Positions 27,144 through 35,282 of a DNA stretch of 64,000 nucleotides are shown here, in pieces (within the stretch, counting starts at the first letter, position 1; every line of letters starts with the position of its first letter). The stretch comes from Nocardioides sp. ChNu-153. GTDB taxonomy: Bacteria > Actinomycetota > Actinomycetes > Propionibacteriales > Nocardioidaceae. The position numbers and the translations under genes were made by a program. The notes beneath the pieces are model-generated. The model had not been told where the DNA came from. It saw only the letters and a list, made by a program, of their open reading frames with translations, and did not search any database. The DNA lies in contig NZ_JADEVT010000007.1 in assembly GCF_030466625.1 (NCBI RefSeq), forward strand, positions 1-64,000, read 5' to 3'.

Positions 27144-27575
27144 ATGGACCTCGACGACGACCTGGAGGTGACCCGCCGCTGGCGGGTGCCGGCCCGCGAG
27201 CTGGCCGAGCGGTTCTCGCGGGCGTCGGGCCCCGGCGGGCAGGGCGTCAACACCACGGACAGCCGGGTGGAGCTGACGTACGACGTCGCGCGGGCCGCGT
27301 CGCTGCCCGACGACCTGCGTGAACGGGTGCTCGAGCGACTGGCCGGGCGTCTCGTCGGAGGCACCGTCGTCGTGGTCGCGAGCGAGCACCGGGCGCAGCG
27401 CGACAACCGCCGGGCCGCGCGCGAGCGGCTGTTGGCGCTGCTGCGCGAGGCGGCGGCACCCCCATCCGCTCCGCGTCGGGCGACGAAGCCCACCCGGGGG
27501 TCGCAGCGCCGGCGCCTGGCGGCGAAGACGCGACGATCGGAGGCCAAGCGTGGGAGGCAGGGCAGGTGGGACTGA
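27144..27575 (+). CDS. arfB: ArfB/ICT1-like peptidyl-tRNA hydrolase (ribosome rescue)
   Basis: A 143-residue protein with the GGQ loop (SGPGGQGVNTTDSRVEL, GGQ at 31-33) that hydrolyses peptidyl-tRNA, and a basic C-terminal tail (RRATKPTRGSQRRRLAAKTRRS), which in ArfB enters the empty mRNA channel of stalled ribosomes. There is no codon-recognition domain, so it is not a release factor of the RF1/RF2 type. Starts 8 bases after the SCP gene and overlaps the next gene. Confidence 0.9.
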   Translation: MDLDDDLEVTRRWRVPARELAERFSRASGPGGQGVNTTDSRVELTYDVARAASLPDDLRERVLERLAGRLVGGTVVVVASEHRAQRDNRRAARERLLALLREAAAPPSAPRRATKPTRGSQRRRLAAKTRRSEAKRGRQGRWD

Positions 27576-28545
27576 ACGAGCGGCGCGGGTGTCGCGGCGG
27601 GGCGTGCTGGCGGGGTCGCTCGGCACGGTCGGGGCGGCGCTCGGGCTGGCGGGGCTCGCCGGGTGCGCCGACGACGGCCTGCCCGGCGCGGCGGACGAGC
27701 CGCCGCCGGACGACGCGACGCCGATCCCGGGCAGCGACGTGCTGACCCCGCGCCGGGTGGCCTACGGCGACGACCCCGCGCAGTACGCCGACCTCTACCG
27801 CCCCGCGCCCGGCACGACGGTCGACGGCCGGGCCGACGGTCCGGCCTCCAAGGGCGTCGTGGTGGTGATCCACGGCGGGTTCTGGCGGGCCGAGTACGAC
27901 GCGACGCTCGGCGCCCCGCTGGCCCTCGGCCTGGCGGAGGCAGGGTGGACGGCCTGGAACCTGGAGTACCGCCGCGTCGGCTCCGGCGAGGGCGGCGGCG
28001 GTGGGTTCCCGGCGACCCTGGACGACGTGGCCGCCGGGATCGACGCGCTGGCCGACGTCGACGACCTCACCGACGCCGAGCGCGCGACCGTCCTGACGCT
28101 GGGGCACTCCGCGGGTGGCCACCTGGCGGTCTGGGCCGCCGCGCGCGGCCGCTTCGAGCGGTGGGCGCCCGAGCGGGTCGCGGTGACCGGCGCGGTCAGC
28201 CAGGCCGGGGTGCTCGACCTGACCGGCGCCCTCGACGACGCCACCGCCCGTCCGAACGTGCTGGCGCTCATGGGCGGGGACGCCGCGGCGGACCCCGAGT
28301 CCTACGCGCAGGCCGACCCGACCGCGCACCTCCCGCTCGGCGTGCCCGTGCGCTGCGTCCACGGCACGGACGACCGGATCGTGCCGATCACGCAGTCGCT
28401 GCGGTACGTCGAGCGCGCCGTCGCCGCCGGCGACGACGCCACTCTGACCGAGGTCGACGGCGACCACTTCGTCGTCATCGACGCGGCGTCGCCGGCGTGG
28501 TCCGCGACGCTCGACCTGCTGGAGGGCCTGCGCCCCGGTGGTTGA
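27550..28545 (+). CDS. Tat-exported alpha/beta hydrolase lipoprotein
   Basis: A 331-residue protein. The N-terminus has a twin-arginine signal (VSRRGVLAGSLG) and lipobox LAGC with C39. The hydrolase domain has the oxyanion motif HGGFW, the nucleophile elbow GHSAGGH, HGTDDRIVP (Asp) and DGDHF (His), the pattern of BD-FAE / kynurenine-formamidase-like esterases. GTG at 27550 was chosen because GGAGG lies 6 nt upstream and it gives the usual n-region; it overlaps arfB by 26 bp. Its TGA stop (28543-28545) lies inside a hairpin-repeat copy. Confidence 0.85.
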   Translation: MGGRAGGTERAARVSRRGVLAGSLGTVGAALGLAGLAGCADDGLPGAADEPPPDDATPIPGSDVLTPRRVAYGDDPAQYADLYRPAPGTTVDGRADGPASKGVVVVIHGGFWRAEYDATLGAPLALGLAEAGWTAWNLEYRRVGSGEGGGGGFPATLDDVAAGIDALADVDDLTDAERATVLTLGHSAGGHLAVWAAARGRFERWAPERVAVTGAVSQAGVLDLTGALDDATARPNVLALMGGDAAADPESYAQADPTAHLPLGVPVRCVHGTDDRIVPITQSLRYVERAVAAGDDATLTEVDGDHFVVIDAASPAWSATLDLLEGLRPGG

Positions 28546-28584
28546 GGTGGCCGCGCGGCTCATCGGTGGTTGAGGTGGGTGCGC
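28537..28584 (-). repeat. Hairpin repeat family 1, two half units
   Basis: GGTGGTTGAGGTGGCCGCGC at 28537-28556 and GGTGGTTGAGGTGGGTGCGC at 28565-28584. The first carries the stop codon of the hydrolase gene. Only one arm of each is present. Confidence 0.75.
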
Positions 28585-28591
28585 GGCGCCC

Positions 28592-28630
28592 GGTGGTTGA
28601 GGTGGGTGCGCTAGCACCCCTCGAAACCAC
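28592..28630 (-). repeat. Hairpin repeat family 1, full unit with GGTGC/GCACC apical stem
   Basis: GTGGTT/AACCAC and GAGG/CCTC outer pairs are kept; the apical stem is GGTGC/GCACC around GCTA, again compensated on both arms. Orientation opposite to the next unit. Confidence 0.85.
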
Positions 28631-28646
28631 GGGTGGCCCGGGCTGG

Positions 28647-28687
28647 GTGGTTTCGAGGGCTCGCTAGAGCGAGCCACCTCAACCACC
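28647..28687 (+). repeat. Hairpin repeat family 1, full unit with GCTCGC/GCGAGC apical stem
   Basis: Outer arms and TC/CA bulges as elsewhere; apical stem GCTCGC/GCGAGC with loop TAGA. A fourth distinct but paired apical stem. Confidence 0.85.
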
Positions 28688-28729
28688 GGAGCACGGTCGC
28701 GCGGCTCGACCACCAGGGGCCGGGGCGAG

Positions 28730-29092
28730 TCAGTCGCGGCGGGTGCGGTCGAGCAGGCGGGTGACGGCGGGGATCGGGCCGGGGCCGGGCTCGGGCTGCA
28801 CGCCGCGGCGGCCCCACCACACCCAGAACACCAGCGACAGCGTCACCAGCGAGTAGCCGAAGAGGAAGTCCTCGACGGGGGCGTGGCCGATGCGCCAGCC
28901 GAGGATGGCGTCCTCGTCGTACACGAAGACGCCGCGGGAGGTCAGGTACTCGTTCGTCAGCAGCTGGAAGAACAGCACGATGGCGTACGACGCCCAGTAC
29001 GCCCTGCGCGTCAGCAGCCGGGTGCGCAGCACCCACAGGTCCAGCACGACGGTGACGGCGATGCCCAGCAGCGAGGCCTCGGTGTGCGTCAT
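28730..29092 (-). CDS. Lycopene cyclase, second subunit (CrtYd/CrtYf-type)
   Basis: A 120-residue membrane protein with three hydrophobic helices (LLGIAVTVVLDLWVL, WASYAIVLFFQLLTNEYL, FLFGYSLVTLSLVFWVWW) and the motif HAPVEDFLFGY, the PxE(E/D)xxF site of heterodimeric lycopene cyclases. It forms the cyclase with the upstream 113-residue subunit, closing one or both ends of lycopene. The start overlaps the upstream stop (ATGA). Whether the ring formed is beta or epsilon cannot be read. Confidence 0.88.
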   Translation of the reverse strand: MTHTEASLLGIAVTVVLDLWVLRTRLLTRRAYWASYAIVLFFQLLTNEYLTSRGVFVYDEDAILGWRIGHAPVEDFLFGYSLVTLSLVFWVWWGRRGVQPEPGPGPIPAVTRLLDRTRRD

Positions 29093-29430
29093 GCCCGCTC
29101 CTCCCGCTCGTCGCCGATGCGCCAGCCGGGACGCATGCTGCGCACCGCCTCGATGGTGAGCACCGACGCCAGCGGCACCACCAGGAAGAACGCCCACTCC
29201 TCGAGCGGCAGGGGCCCGATCTCCACACCGAGGGTCTGCGCGAGGTCGAACTCCCAGTGCCCGGCGTGCACCGCCGCCACGTCCCAGAGCGCGAACGGCA
29301 CGGCGACGCACAGCAGGGTCAGCGCCAGCCGCACCACCCGCGCGTACACCCGCGTGCGCAGCACCAGCTCCAGTGGCAGGGTGACCACGAGGACGAACAC
29401 GAGCATCGCGGCGTACGTCAGTTGGCCCAT
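29089..29430 (-). CDS. Lycopene cyclase, first subunit (CrtYc/CrtYe-type)
   Basis: A 113-residue membrane protein (YAAMLVFVLVVTLPLELVL, LALTLLCVAVPFALWDV, FFLVVPLASVLTIEAV) with GPLPLEEWAFF, the first of the two cyclase motifs. In fungi and some bacteria both halves are one chain; here they are separate as in other actinobacteria. AACAAT lies 6 nt before the ATG. Divergent from the carotenoid operon that starts at 29476. Confidence 0.88.
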   Translation of the reverse strand: MGQLTYAAMLVFVLVVTLPLELVLRTRVYARVVRLALTLLCVAVPFALWDVAAVHAGHWEFDLAQTLGVEIGPLPLEEWAFFLVVPLASVLTIEAVRSMRPGWRIGDEREERA

Positions 29431-29475
29431 GTCGTCATTGTTGCGGGTGTCGTGGAGGTCGGGAGCAGGGGTGGG

Positions 29476-30330
29476 ATGAGCGTCTGGAGCAGCGGGGTGG
29501 CCGAGGCCCAGGGCCTGCTGCGGGGCACCCGCCGTCTCCTGGAGGGCCGTGACCTGTCGGCCGCCGCGGCGACGCTCACCTACTTCGCCGGCATCGCCGT
29601 CGTGCCGTGGCTGCTGCTCGCGCTGTGGACGTCGTCGTGGACCGCGGGCGCGGGCGCGGCGCAGGACCGCCTGCTGGAGCTCCGCGTGCTGGTGCCGCCC
29701 GACATGGGGGCGCGTCCGTCGTACGACGCCCTCGTCGAGGCAGCCACCCACCTGGGCCTGCTGGGCGCGCTCGTCGTGCTGTTCCCCGCCTCGTTCTACG
29801 GCGAGGGCCTGCGGCGCGCGGCCCTCGAGCTCGCCCCGCACGACGACCGCCTCACCGGCTGGCGGGCGCGCCTCGCGCTCATGCCGTCCCTCCTCGCGCT
29901 GCCGGTGCTGGCCTGGGGGTTCCTGGCAACCGGGGACGCACTGGTGCCGCTGGCGCCCGAGGGTGGCGGAGGAGGCCCGGTGGACCGCGTCGTGCGGATC
30001 GTGGTGGGCTTCGTGGCCGTCTGGCTGGTGCTCGCCGTGCTGCTCGCGTGGGTCTTCGTCGTCGTCATGCCCGAGCGGCCGCTGGCGTGGGTCGCGGTAG
30101 CCGGGGCGCTCGGCACCGGGTCGTTCCTGGCCGGTTTCCTCCACGGCTTCCAGCTCTTCCTCGCGCTGCCCGTCGACGTCGGGATCCCGTTCGGCGGGCT
30201 CGGCGTCGTCGGCGGCGTGGTCGCGGTGGGCCTGTGGCTCTACGTGCTGCACGTGTTCGTGCTGCTCGGCTGGACCGCGACCCGCGCCCTCGACCTGCGC
30301 GTGCGCGGCGGGCGCGAGGCGCTCGCGTGA
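29476..30330 (+). CDS. YihY/UPF0761-family membrane protein
   Basis: A 284-residue integral membrane protein with about six helices. LSAAAATLTYFAGIAVVPWLLLALW near the N-terminus is the family pattern (D..AAALTYY..L..P in many members), and VGIPFGGLGVVGGVVAVGLWLYVLHVFVLLGW ends the core. YihY/BrkB proteins are of unclear function, tied to envelope integrity. It leads a run of genes joined by GTGA overlaps into the carotenoid genes, so it is probably cotranscribed with them. Confidence 0.85.
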   Translation: MSVWSSGVAEAQGLLRGTRRLLEGRDLSAAAATLTYFAGIAVVPWLLLALWTSSWTAGAGAAQDRLLELRVLVPPDMGARPSYDALVEAATHLGLLGALVVLFPASFYGEGLRRAALELAPHDDRLTGWRARLALMPSLLALPVLAWGFLATGDALVPLAPEGGGGGPVDRVVRIVVGFVAVWLVLAVLLAWVFVVVMPERPLAWVAVAGALGTGSFLAGFLHGFQLFLALPVDVGIPFGGLGVVGGVVAVGLWLYVLHVFVLLGWTATRALDLRVRGGREALA

Positions 30331-31037
30331 GCCCCGTCGTCGAGCTGCGCGTGTGGGGCGTCGATGCGGTGCTGCCCGCGCTGGGGCGCATGGCGGTGGG
30401 CCCCCGCGCCGTACGACGCCTGCCCGGCCTGCGGTTCGCGAAGCTCCTCGGCACCGGCTCCGCCCGCACCTTCACCCCGCGCGACGCCGACCCGCGGCAC
30501 TGGGCCCTGCTGACCGTCTGGGAGGACGCGGACGCCGCCGCCGCGGGCGCACGGGCGCGGACGCTGCGGTCGTGGCGCGACGCCAGCCACGAGGAGCTGC
30601 GGGTGACGATGACCCCGCTCGCCTCGCGCGGGCGGTGGTCGGGGGTCGAGCCCTTCGGTGCCGGCCCCTTCGCGACCTCGGACGACGGGCCCGCCACCGT
30701 GGACGCGCCCGGTGCGCCCGTCGCCTCCATCACCCGCGCCCGCCTGCGGCCCACGCGCGCCCCGTCGTTCTGGCGCGCCGTGCCGCCCGTCGTCGCCGAC
30801 CTCACCGGTACCCCCGGCCTGCGGCTGGCGCTCGGCGTGGGCGAGACCCCGATCGGGCTGCAGGGCACCTTCTCGCTGTGGGACTCCACCGAGGCCCTCA
30901 CCCGCTTCGCCCACGGGTCGGCGGCCCACCGCGCCGCGGTCCGCCGTACCGAACCCGCCCGCTGGTACGCCGAGGAGCTCTTCGCCCGGCTCGCCGTGCA
31001 CGATGTCGTGGGCACCTACGACGGGAGGACCCCGTGA
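30327..31037 (+). CDS. CrtA-like (spheroidene monooxygenase family) protein
   Basis: A 236-residue protein. ELRVWGVDAVLPALGRMAVG, FAKLLGTGSARTFTPRDADPRHWALLTVWED and the later TFSLWDSTEALTRFAHGSAAHRAAVRRT resemble CrtA-type carotenoid monooxygenases (FxLW...F.Y....H). CrtA adds keto groups at the end of acyclic carotenoids in purple bacteria; the reaction here is unknown. The GTG overlaps the previous stop and the next gene overlaps it in turn. Confidence 0.75.
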   Translation: MSPVVELRVWGVDAVLPALGRMAVGPRAVRRLPGLRFAKLLGTGSARTFTPRDADPRHWALLTVWEDADAAAAGARARTLRSWRDASHEELRVTMTPLASRGRWSGVEPFGAGPFATSDDGPATVDAPGAPVASITRARLRPTRAPSFWRAVPPVVADLTGTPGLRLALGVGETPIGLQGTFSLWDSTEALTRFAHGSAAHRAAVRRTEPARWYAEELFARLAVHDVVGTYDGRTP

Positions 31038-31870
31038 CGAGCACCTCGCCGACCCCGCAGACCCCGCTGCTGACCCGGGCCGCCTGGGTGCTGGCCGGCG
31101 CGACGGTCCTGGTGCAGATGGCGTTCCCGTTCACCGACGGCGGGACGCTCCTGCTGACCACCGCGAGCGTGCTCCTGCTCGCGTCGGCCTCGCTCACGCA
31201 CGCCGCGGCGACCCGCGGGCCGGGCACGGCGGCCACGCTGCTGGTCGTGGCGGGCGGCGGCGGCCTTATCGCCGAGGCGGTCGGCACGCGCACGGGCTAC
31301 CCGTTCGGGGCCTACGAGTACACGGGCACCCTCGGGCTCGAGGTGCTCGACGTTCCCGCCCTCGTGCCCCTGGCCTGGGTGATGATGGCGTGGCCCGCGC
31401 TCGTCGTGGCCCGCCGCCTCGCCGGGCACCGCGGCCCGGTCGCCACCGCGCTCGTCGGGGCCCTGGCGCTCACCGCGTGGGACGTGTTCCTCGACCCGCA
31501 GATGGTCGACGCGGGCCACTGGGTGTGGGCCGACCCGCACCCGACGCTGCCCGGCGTCACGGGCATCCCGCTCACCAACTTCGCGGGGTGGCTGCTCGTC
31601 TCCCTGCTCATGGTCGCGCTGCTCGACCGACTGGTGCCCGGCCGGCAGGAGGCCCGGGCGCCCCTGCGCGACGACGCCGTGCCGGTCGTGGTCTACCTGT
31701 GGACCTACTCCTCGTCCGTCCTCGCCCACCTCGCCTTCTTCGGCCGGCCCCCGGTCGCGCTCGTCGGCGGGATCGTCATGGGTCTCGTCGCCGTGCCCCT
31801 CGCCGTCGGTGTCGTGCGCGAGCTGCGGGCCGGCCGGCCCGTCGTCGAGCCCCAGGGCCAGCCGTCGTGA
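31034..31870 (+). CDS. cruF: CruF-type carotenoid 1,2-hydratase
   Basis: A 278-residue polytopic membrane protein with about seven helices. GTRTGYPFGAYEYTGTLG, PLAWVMMAWPALVVAR and DVFLDPQMVDAGHWVW are hallmarks of the CruF / bisanhydrobacterioruberin-hydratase family (DUF422), which adds water to the psi end of acyclic or monocyclic carotenoids. GTG start overlapping the CrtA-like gene. The glycosyltransferase after it is the usual partner. Confidence 0.88.
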   Translation: MTSTSPTPQTPLLTRAAWVLAGATVLVQMAFPFTDGGTLLLTTASVLLLASASLTHAAATRGPGTAATLLVVAGGGGLIAEAVGTRTGYPFGAYEYTGTLGLEVLDVPALVPLAWVMMAWPALVVARRLAGHRGPVATALVGALALTAWDVFLDPQMVDAGHWVWADPHPTLPGVTGIPLTNFAGWLLVSLLMVALLDRLVPGRQEARAPLRDDAVPVVVYLWTYSSSVLAHLAFFGRPPVALVGGIVMGLVAVPLAVGVVRELRAGRPVVEPQGQPS

Positions 31871-31883
31871 CGGGACGTACGTC

Positions 31884-33032
31884 GTGACGGGCCCCCGAGC
31901 GGTACGGCGTGCCCGTGCGGGCCGCGTCCTCGTCCGTGTCGGCGCCGGGATCGCAGTGGCCTCGCTCGGCCTCACCCTCGACAACCTCCGCCGCCTGCGC
32001 GCCCCCGACCCGGACGCCACGGTCGCCCCCGATCCGCTCGCCGTGCTGCTGCCCGTGCGCGACGAGGTCGACGCCGTCGCCTCCTGCCTCGTCGCGGTGC
32101 GCGCGGCGGCCGACCGCTGGCCCGGCCCGGTGCGGGTGCTCGTGCTCGACGACGGCTCCACCGACGGCACCCGCGCCGTCCTCGACCGTCTCGCCGCGGG
32201 AGACCCCCGCCTCGAGGTGCTCGCCGGCGAGCCCACCCCGCCCGGCTGGCTGGGCAAGCCGTGGGCCTGCCACCAGCTGGCCCGCGCCGCGGCCGACGCC
32301 GCCGTCCTCGTCTTCGTCGACGCCGACGTGCGCCTCGCGCCGCACGCCCTCGTCGCGACCGTCGCGCTGCTGCGCACGACCGGCCTCGACCTCGTCTGCC
32401 CCTACCCGCGCCAGGAGGTCGGCGGGGTCGGCGAGCGGCTCGTGCAGCCGCTGCTGCAGTGGTCGTGGATGAGCACCCTGCCCCTCGGCCTCGCGGAGAC
32501 GTCGCCGCGCCCCTCCCTGGCGGCCGCCAACGGCCAGCTCCTCGCCGTCGACACCGGCGCCTACGCCCGGTCCGGCGGCCACGGCGCGGTGCGCGGCGAC
32601 GTGCTCGAGGACATCGGCCTCCTGCGCGCCGTCAAGCGCGCCGGGGGTCGCGGCGTCGTCGCCGAGGGCAGCGCGGTCGCCACCTGCCGGATGTACGACG
32701 GGTGGCCCGCCGTGCGCGCCGGCTACCGCAAGTCGCTGTGGGCGGCGTTCGGCTCGCCCGCCGGGGCGGGGGCCGTCACGGCCCTGTTCGCCCTCGCCTA
32801 CGTCGTGCCGCCGGTGGCGGCGCTGCGCGGCTCGCGCGCGGGCCTCGTCGGGTACGCCGCGGGCGTCGCCTCCCGGGCGCTCGTCGCGCGTCGTACCGGC
32901 GGGAGGGTCGCGGACGCCCTCGCGCACCCGGCCTCCGTCGTCGCGTTCGGCGCCCTCACCGCCGACTCGGTCGTCGGCCGCCGGCGCGGCCTGCTGCGGT
33001 GGAAGGGCCGCCCCGTGGAGGTGCCGGCGTGA
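31884..33032 (+). CDS. GT2 glycosyltransferase (CruG-like), carotenoid locus
   Basis: A 382-residue GT-A glycosyltransferase with an N-terminal helix (AGIAVASLGLTL), DDGSTDGTRAVL (first nucleotide-sugar motif), GKPWACHQLA, the metal DxD-like FVDADVRLAPHAL and GDVLEDIGLLRA (ED-type catalytic Asp). At least one C-terminal hydrophobic segment (AGAVTALFALAYVVPPVAA). Its place after cruF fits sugar addition to a hydroxyl made by CruF (inference). GTG start; 13 nt after the cruF stop. Confidence 0.85.
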   Translation: MTGPRAVRRARAGRVLVRVGAGIAVASLGLTLDNLRRLRAPDPDATVAPDPLAVLLPVRDEVDAVASCLVAVRAAADRWPGPVRVLVLDDGSTDGTRAVLDRLAAGDPRLEVLAGEPTPPGWLGKPWACHQLARAAADAAVLVFVDADVRLAPHALVATVALLRTTGLDLVCPYPRQEVGGVGERLVQPLLQWSWMSTLPLGLAETSPRPSLAAANGQLLAVDTGAYARSGGHGAVRGDVLEDIGLLRAVKRAGGRGVVAEGSAVATCRMYDGWPAVRAGYRKSLWAAFGSPAGAGAVTALFALAYVVPPVAALRGSRAGLVGYAAGVASRALVARRTGGRVADALAHPASVVAFGALTADSVVGRRRGLLRWKGRPVEVPA

Positions 33033-34549
33033 CCGGCGCGGGGACGGGCCCGAGCAGCCGCGTCGTCGTGGTCGGCGCCGGTGTGGGCGGGCTCGCCGCG
33101 GCCGTCCGGCTGCAGGCGCTCGGCCACCGGGTGACCGTGCTCGAGCAGGCGCCCGCGGTCGGCGGCAAGCTCGGCGTGCTCGAGGCCGACGGGTTCGTCT
33201 TCGACACCGGCCCGTCGCTGCTGACCATGCCGCACGTGCTGGAGGAGCTGTTCGCCGCCACGGGGGCGCCGCTGCGCGACGTGCTGCCGCTCGAGCGGCT
33301 CGACGTGGCGTGCCGCTACACGTTCCCCGACGGCACGGTGCTCGACCTGCCCGGCGACGTCGCCGCGGTGCCGGACGCGCTCGACGCGGCCCTGGGGCCC
33401 GGGCGCGGCGCCCAGTGGTCGGCCTTCCTCGACCGCGCCCGCCGGATCTGGGACGTCACCCACGAGCCGTTCCTCGAGTCGCCGATCGGGGTCGGGGACA
33501 TGGTGCGACTCTCGCGCCGGCTCTCCCACGTCACCACGGTGGCGCCGTGGGCGTCGCTGCGCGGGCTGGGGCGTCGCTACCTGCACGACCCGCGGCTGGT
33601 GGTGCTGCTCGACCGGTACGCGACGTACACCGGCTCCGACCCGCGCCGCGCGCCGGCCGCGCTCGCCTCGGTGCCGTGGGCGGAGCAGGCGTGGGGCTCG
33701 TGGTACGTCCCCGGCGGTCTCGGGCGCATCGCCACGGCCCTCGTCGAGCGCCTCGTCGCGCTCGGCGGTGAGGTCGAGACGGGCGCCGAGGTCGTGGAGG
33801 TGACGACGGGCGCGGGCGGTCGCGCGGACGGCGTCGTGCTCGCCGACGGCACCCGCCGTCCGGCCGACGTCGTGGTCGCGAACGCGGACGCCCGCCAGGT
33901 CTACGAGCGCCTCGTGCGCGGCGCGACGGCGCGGCGCGCCGCGACCCGGGTACGGCGCACCACCCCGTCGCTGTCCGGCCTCGCGCTGCTCCTCGGCGTG
34001 GAGGACCCGCCCGCCGGCACCCCGCACCACCAGGTCTTCTTCACCGAGGACTACGACGCCGAGTTCGACGCCGTCTTCGGCCGGCGCGGGCGCCCGCGGC
34101 CCGTCGACCGGCCGACCGTCTACGTGGCCGCGCCCGACGACCCGACCGTCGTGCCGGAGCCCGGCACCAGCGCCTGGTTCGTGCTCGTCAACGCCCCGCC
34201 GCACGACCCGGGGCGCGGCAACGACTGGGACGCGCCGGGGCTCGCCGACGCCCGGGCGGACGCGGTGCTCGACCTGCTCGCCGAGCGGGGGACCGACGTA
34301 CGACGGACGCTGCGGCACCGCACGGTGCTGAGCCCCGCCGACCTCGAGCGCCGCACGCTCACGCCCGGGGGCTCCATCTACGGCACGTCGTCGAACGGCG
34401 CGCGCGCCGCGTTCCTGCGCCCGGCGAACGCCTCGCCGGTGCCGGGGCTGTTCCTCGTCGGGGGCTCGTCGCACCCGGGCGGCGGGCTTCCGCTCGTCGT
34501 GCTCTCGGCCCGGATCGTGGCCGGGCTCGTGGGTCCGCCGCGACGCTGA
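33029..34549 (+). CDS. CrtI-family carotenoid desaturase/oxygenase (second copy)
   Basis: A 506-residue FAD enzyme with the N-terminal Rossmann motif VVVVGAGVGGLAAAVRL, GGKLGVLEADGFVFDTGPSLL and the C-terminal GLFLVGGSSHPGGGLPLV. Compared with the CrtI downstream it has the HPGGGLP ending of CrtD/CrtO/CrtN-like members, so it more likely desaturates or oxidises an already hydroxylated end than makes lycopene. The exact reaction is not decided by sequence. GTG start overlapping the GT gene. Confidence 0.85.
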   Translation: MTGAGTGPSSRVVVVGAGVGGLAAAVRLQALGHRVTVLEQAPAVGGKLGVLEADGFVFDTGPSLLTMPHVLEELFAATGAPLRDVLPLERLDVACRYTFPDGTVLDLPGDVAAVPDALDAALGPGRGAQWSAFLDRARRIWDVTHEPFLESPIGVGDMVRLSRRLSHVTTVAPWASLRGLGRRYLHDPRLVVLLDRYATYTGSDPRRAPAALASVPWAEQAWGSWYVPGGLGRIATALVERLVALGGEVETGAEVVEVTTGAGGRADGVVLADGTRRPADVVVANADARQVYERLVRGATARRAATRVRRTTPSLSGLALLLGVEDPPAGTPHHQVFFTEDYDAEFDAVFGRRGRPRPVDRPTVYVAAPDDPTVVPEPGTSAWFVLVNAPPHDPGRGNDWDAPGLADARADAVLDLLAERGTDVRRTLRHRTVLSPADLERRTLTPGGSIYGTSSNGARAAFLRPANASPVPGLFLVGGSSHPGGGLPLVVLSARIVAGLVGPPRR

Positions 34550-34555
34550 GCCGCG

Positions 34556-35269
34556 TCACCTCAGCGCGGAGCGCGCGGCGCGCAGCACGTGGGCGGTGCC
34601 GACGAGCGCCAGGCCCAGCCCGGCGACCGCGCCGGTCGTCGCCAGCACCGCACCGTCGACGTCCGGCAGCACGTCGACGCCCGCCGCCCGCGCCGCCCAC
34701 GCGGCGGCGCACGAGGCGGCGGTGAACGCGGCGACGAGCACCCGTGAGGGCCGCTCCCAGACGGTGACCGCCCCCGGCCCGGTCATGCCCGCGGCCTGGG
34801 CCCCCGCCCGCGCGTACTCGAGCAGGAGCGTCAGGCCCGCCACCGCGGCGACGAGCCACCACGGCGCGCCGAGCACCCCCAGGCTCGCGAGCAGCAGCAG
34901 GTCGGCGCACCGGTCGGCGACCGCGTCGAGCACGCGGCCCCACGCGGAGTCGGTGCCGGTCTGCGCGGCCAGCGCCCCGTCGACGCCGTCGAGCACGGCC
35001 GCCCCGACCAGGGGGACCACCGCGACGAGCGGCCACGCGGCGCCGAGGGCGGCCAGCGCGGGCACCGTCGCGGTCAGCAGCACCCCGGCCAGCGTCACGA
35101 CGTCGGGGTGCACGCCGCGGCGGGCCAGCGGGCGCGCGCAGGCGTGGGTCAGGCGCACCCACCGCGAGACCCACCACGAGCCGCGCGGGTCGAGACCCCC
35201 GTGCAGGCGTGACCAGTGGGCGTAGGCCTCGTCGGCGCGGTCACCACCCGACCCGCTGGTCGTGCCCAT
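34556..35269 (-). CDS. CDP-alcohol phosphatidyltransferase family protein with altered motif
   Basis: A 237-residue membrane protein with about five or six helices. The CDP-OH-P motif DxxDGxxAR...GxxxDxxxD is present as D94, D97, G98, A101, then A102 in place of the Arg, G111, D115 and D119. The four acidic residues that bind two metals are all kept, so catalysis is possible; the Arg that helps bind CDP is missing. It lies between two CrtI-type genes of the carotenoid locus, which hints at a lipid or carotenoid substrate, but that is only context. Confidence 0.85.
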   Translation of the reverse strand: MGTTSGSGGDRADEAYAHWSRLHGGLDPRGSWWVSRWVRLTHACARPLARRGVHPDVVTLAGVLLTATVPALAALGAAWPLVAVVPLVGAAVLDGVDGALAAQTGTDSAWGRVLDAVADRCADLLLLASLGVLGAPWWLVAAVAGLTLLLEYARAGAQAAGMTGPGAVTVWERPSRVLVAAFTAASCAAAWAARAAGVDVLPDVDGAVLATTGAVAGLGLALVGTAHVLRAARSALR

Positions 35270-35282
35270 CGGTCAGCGGGCC

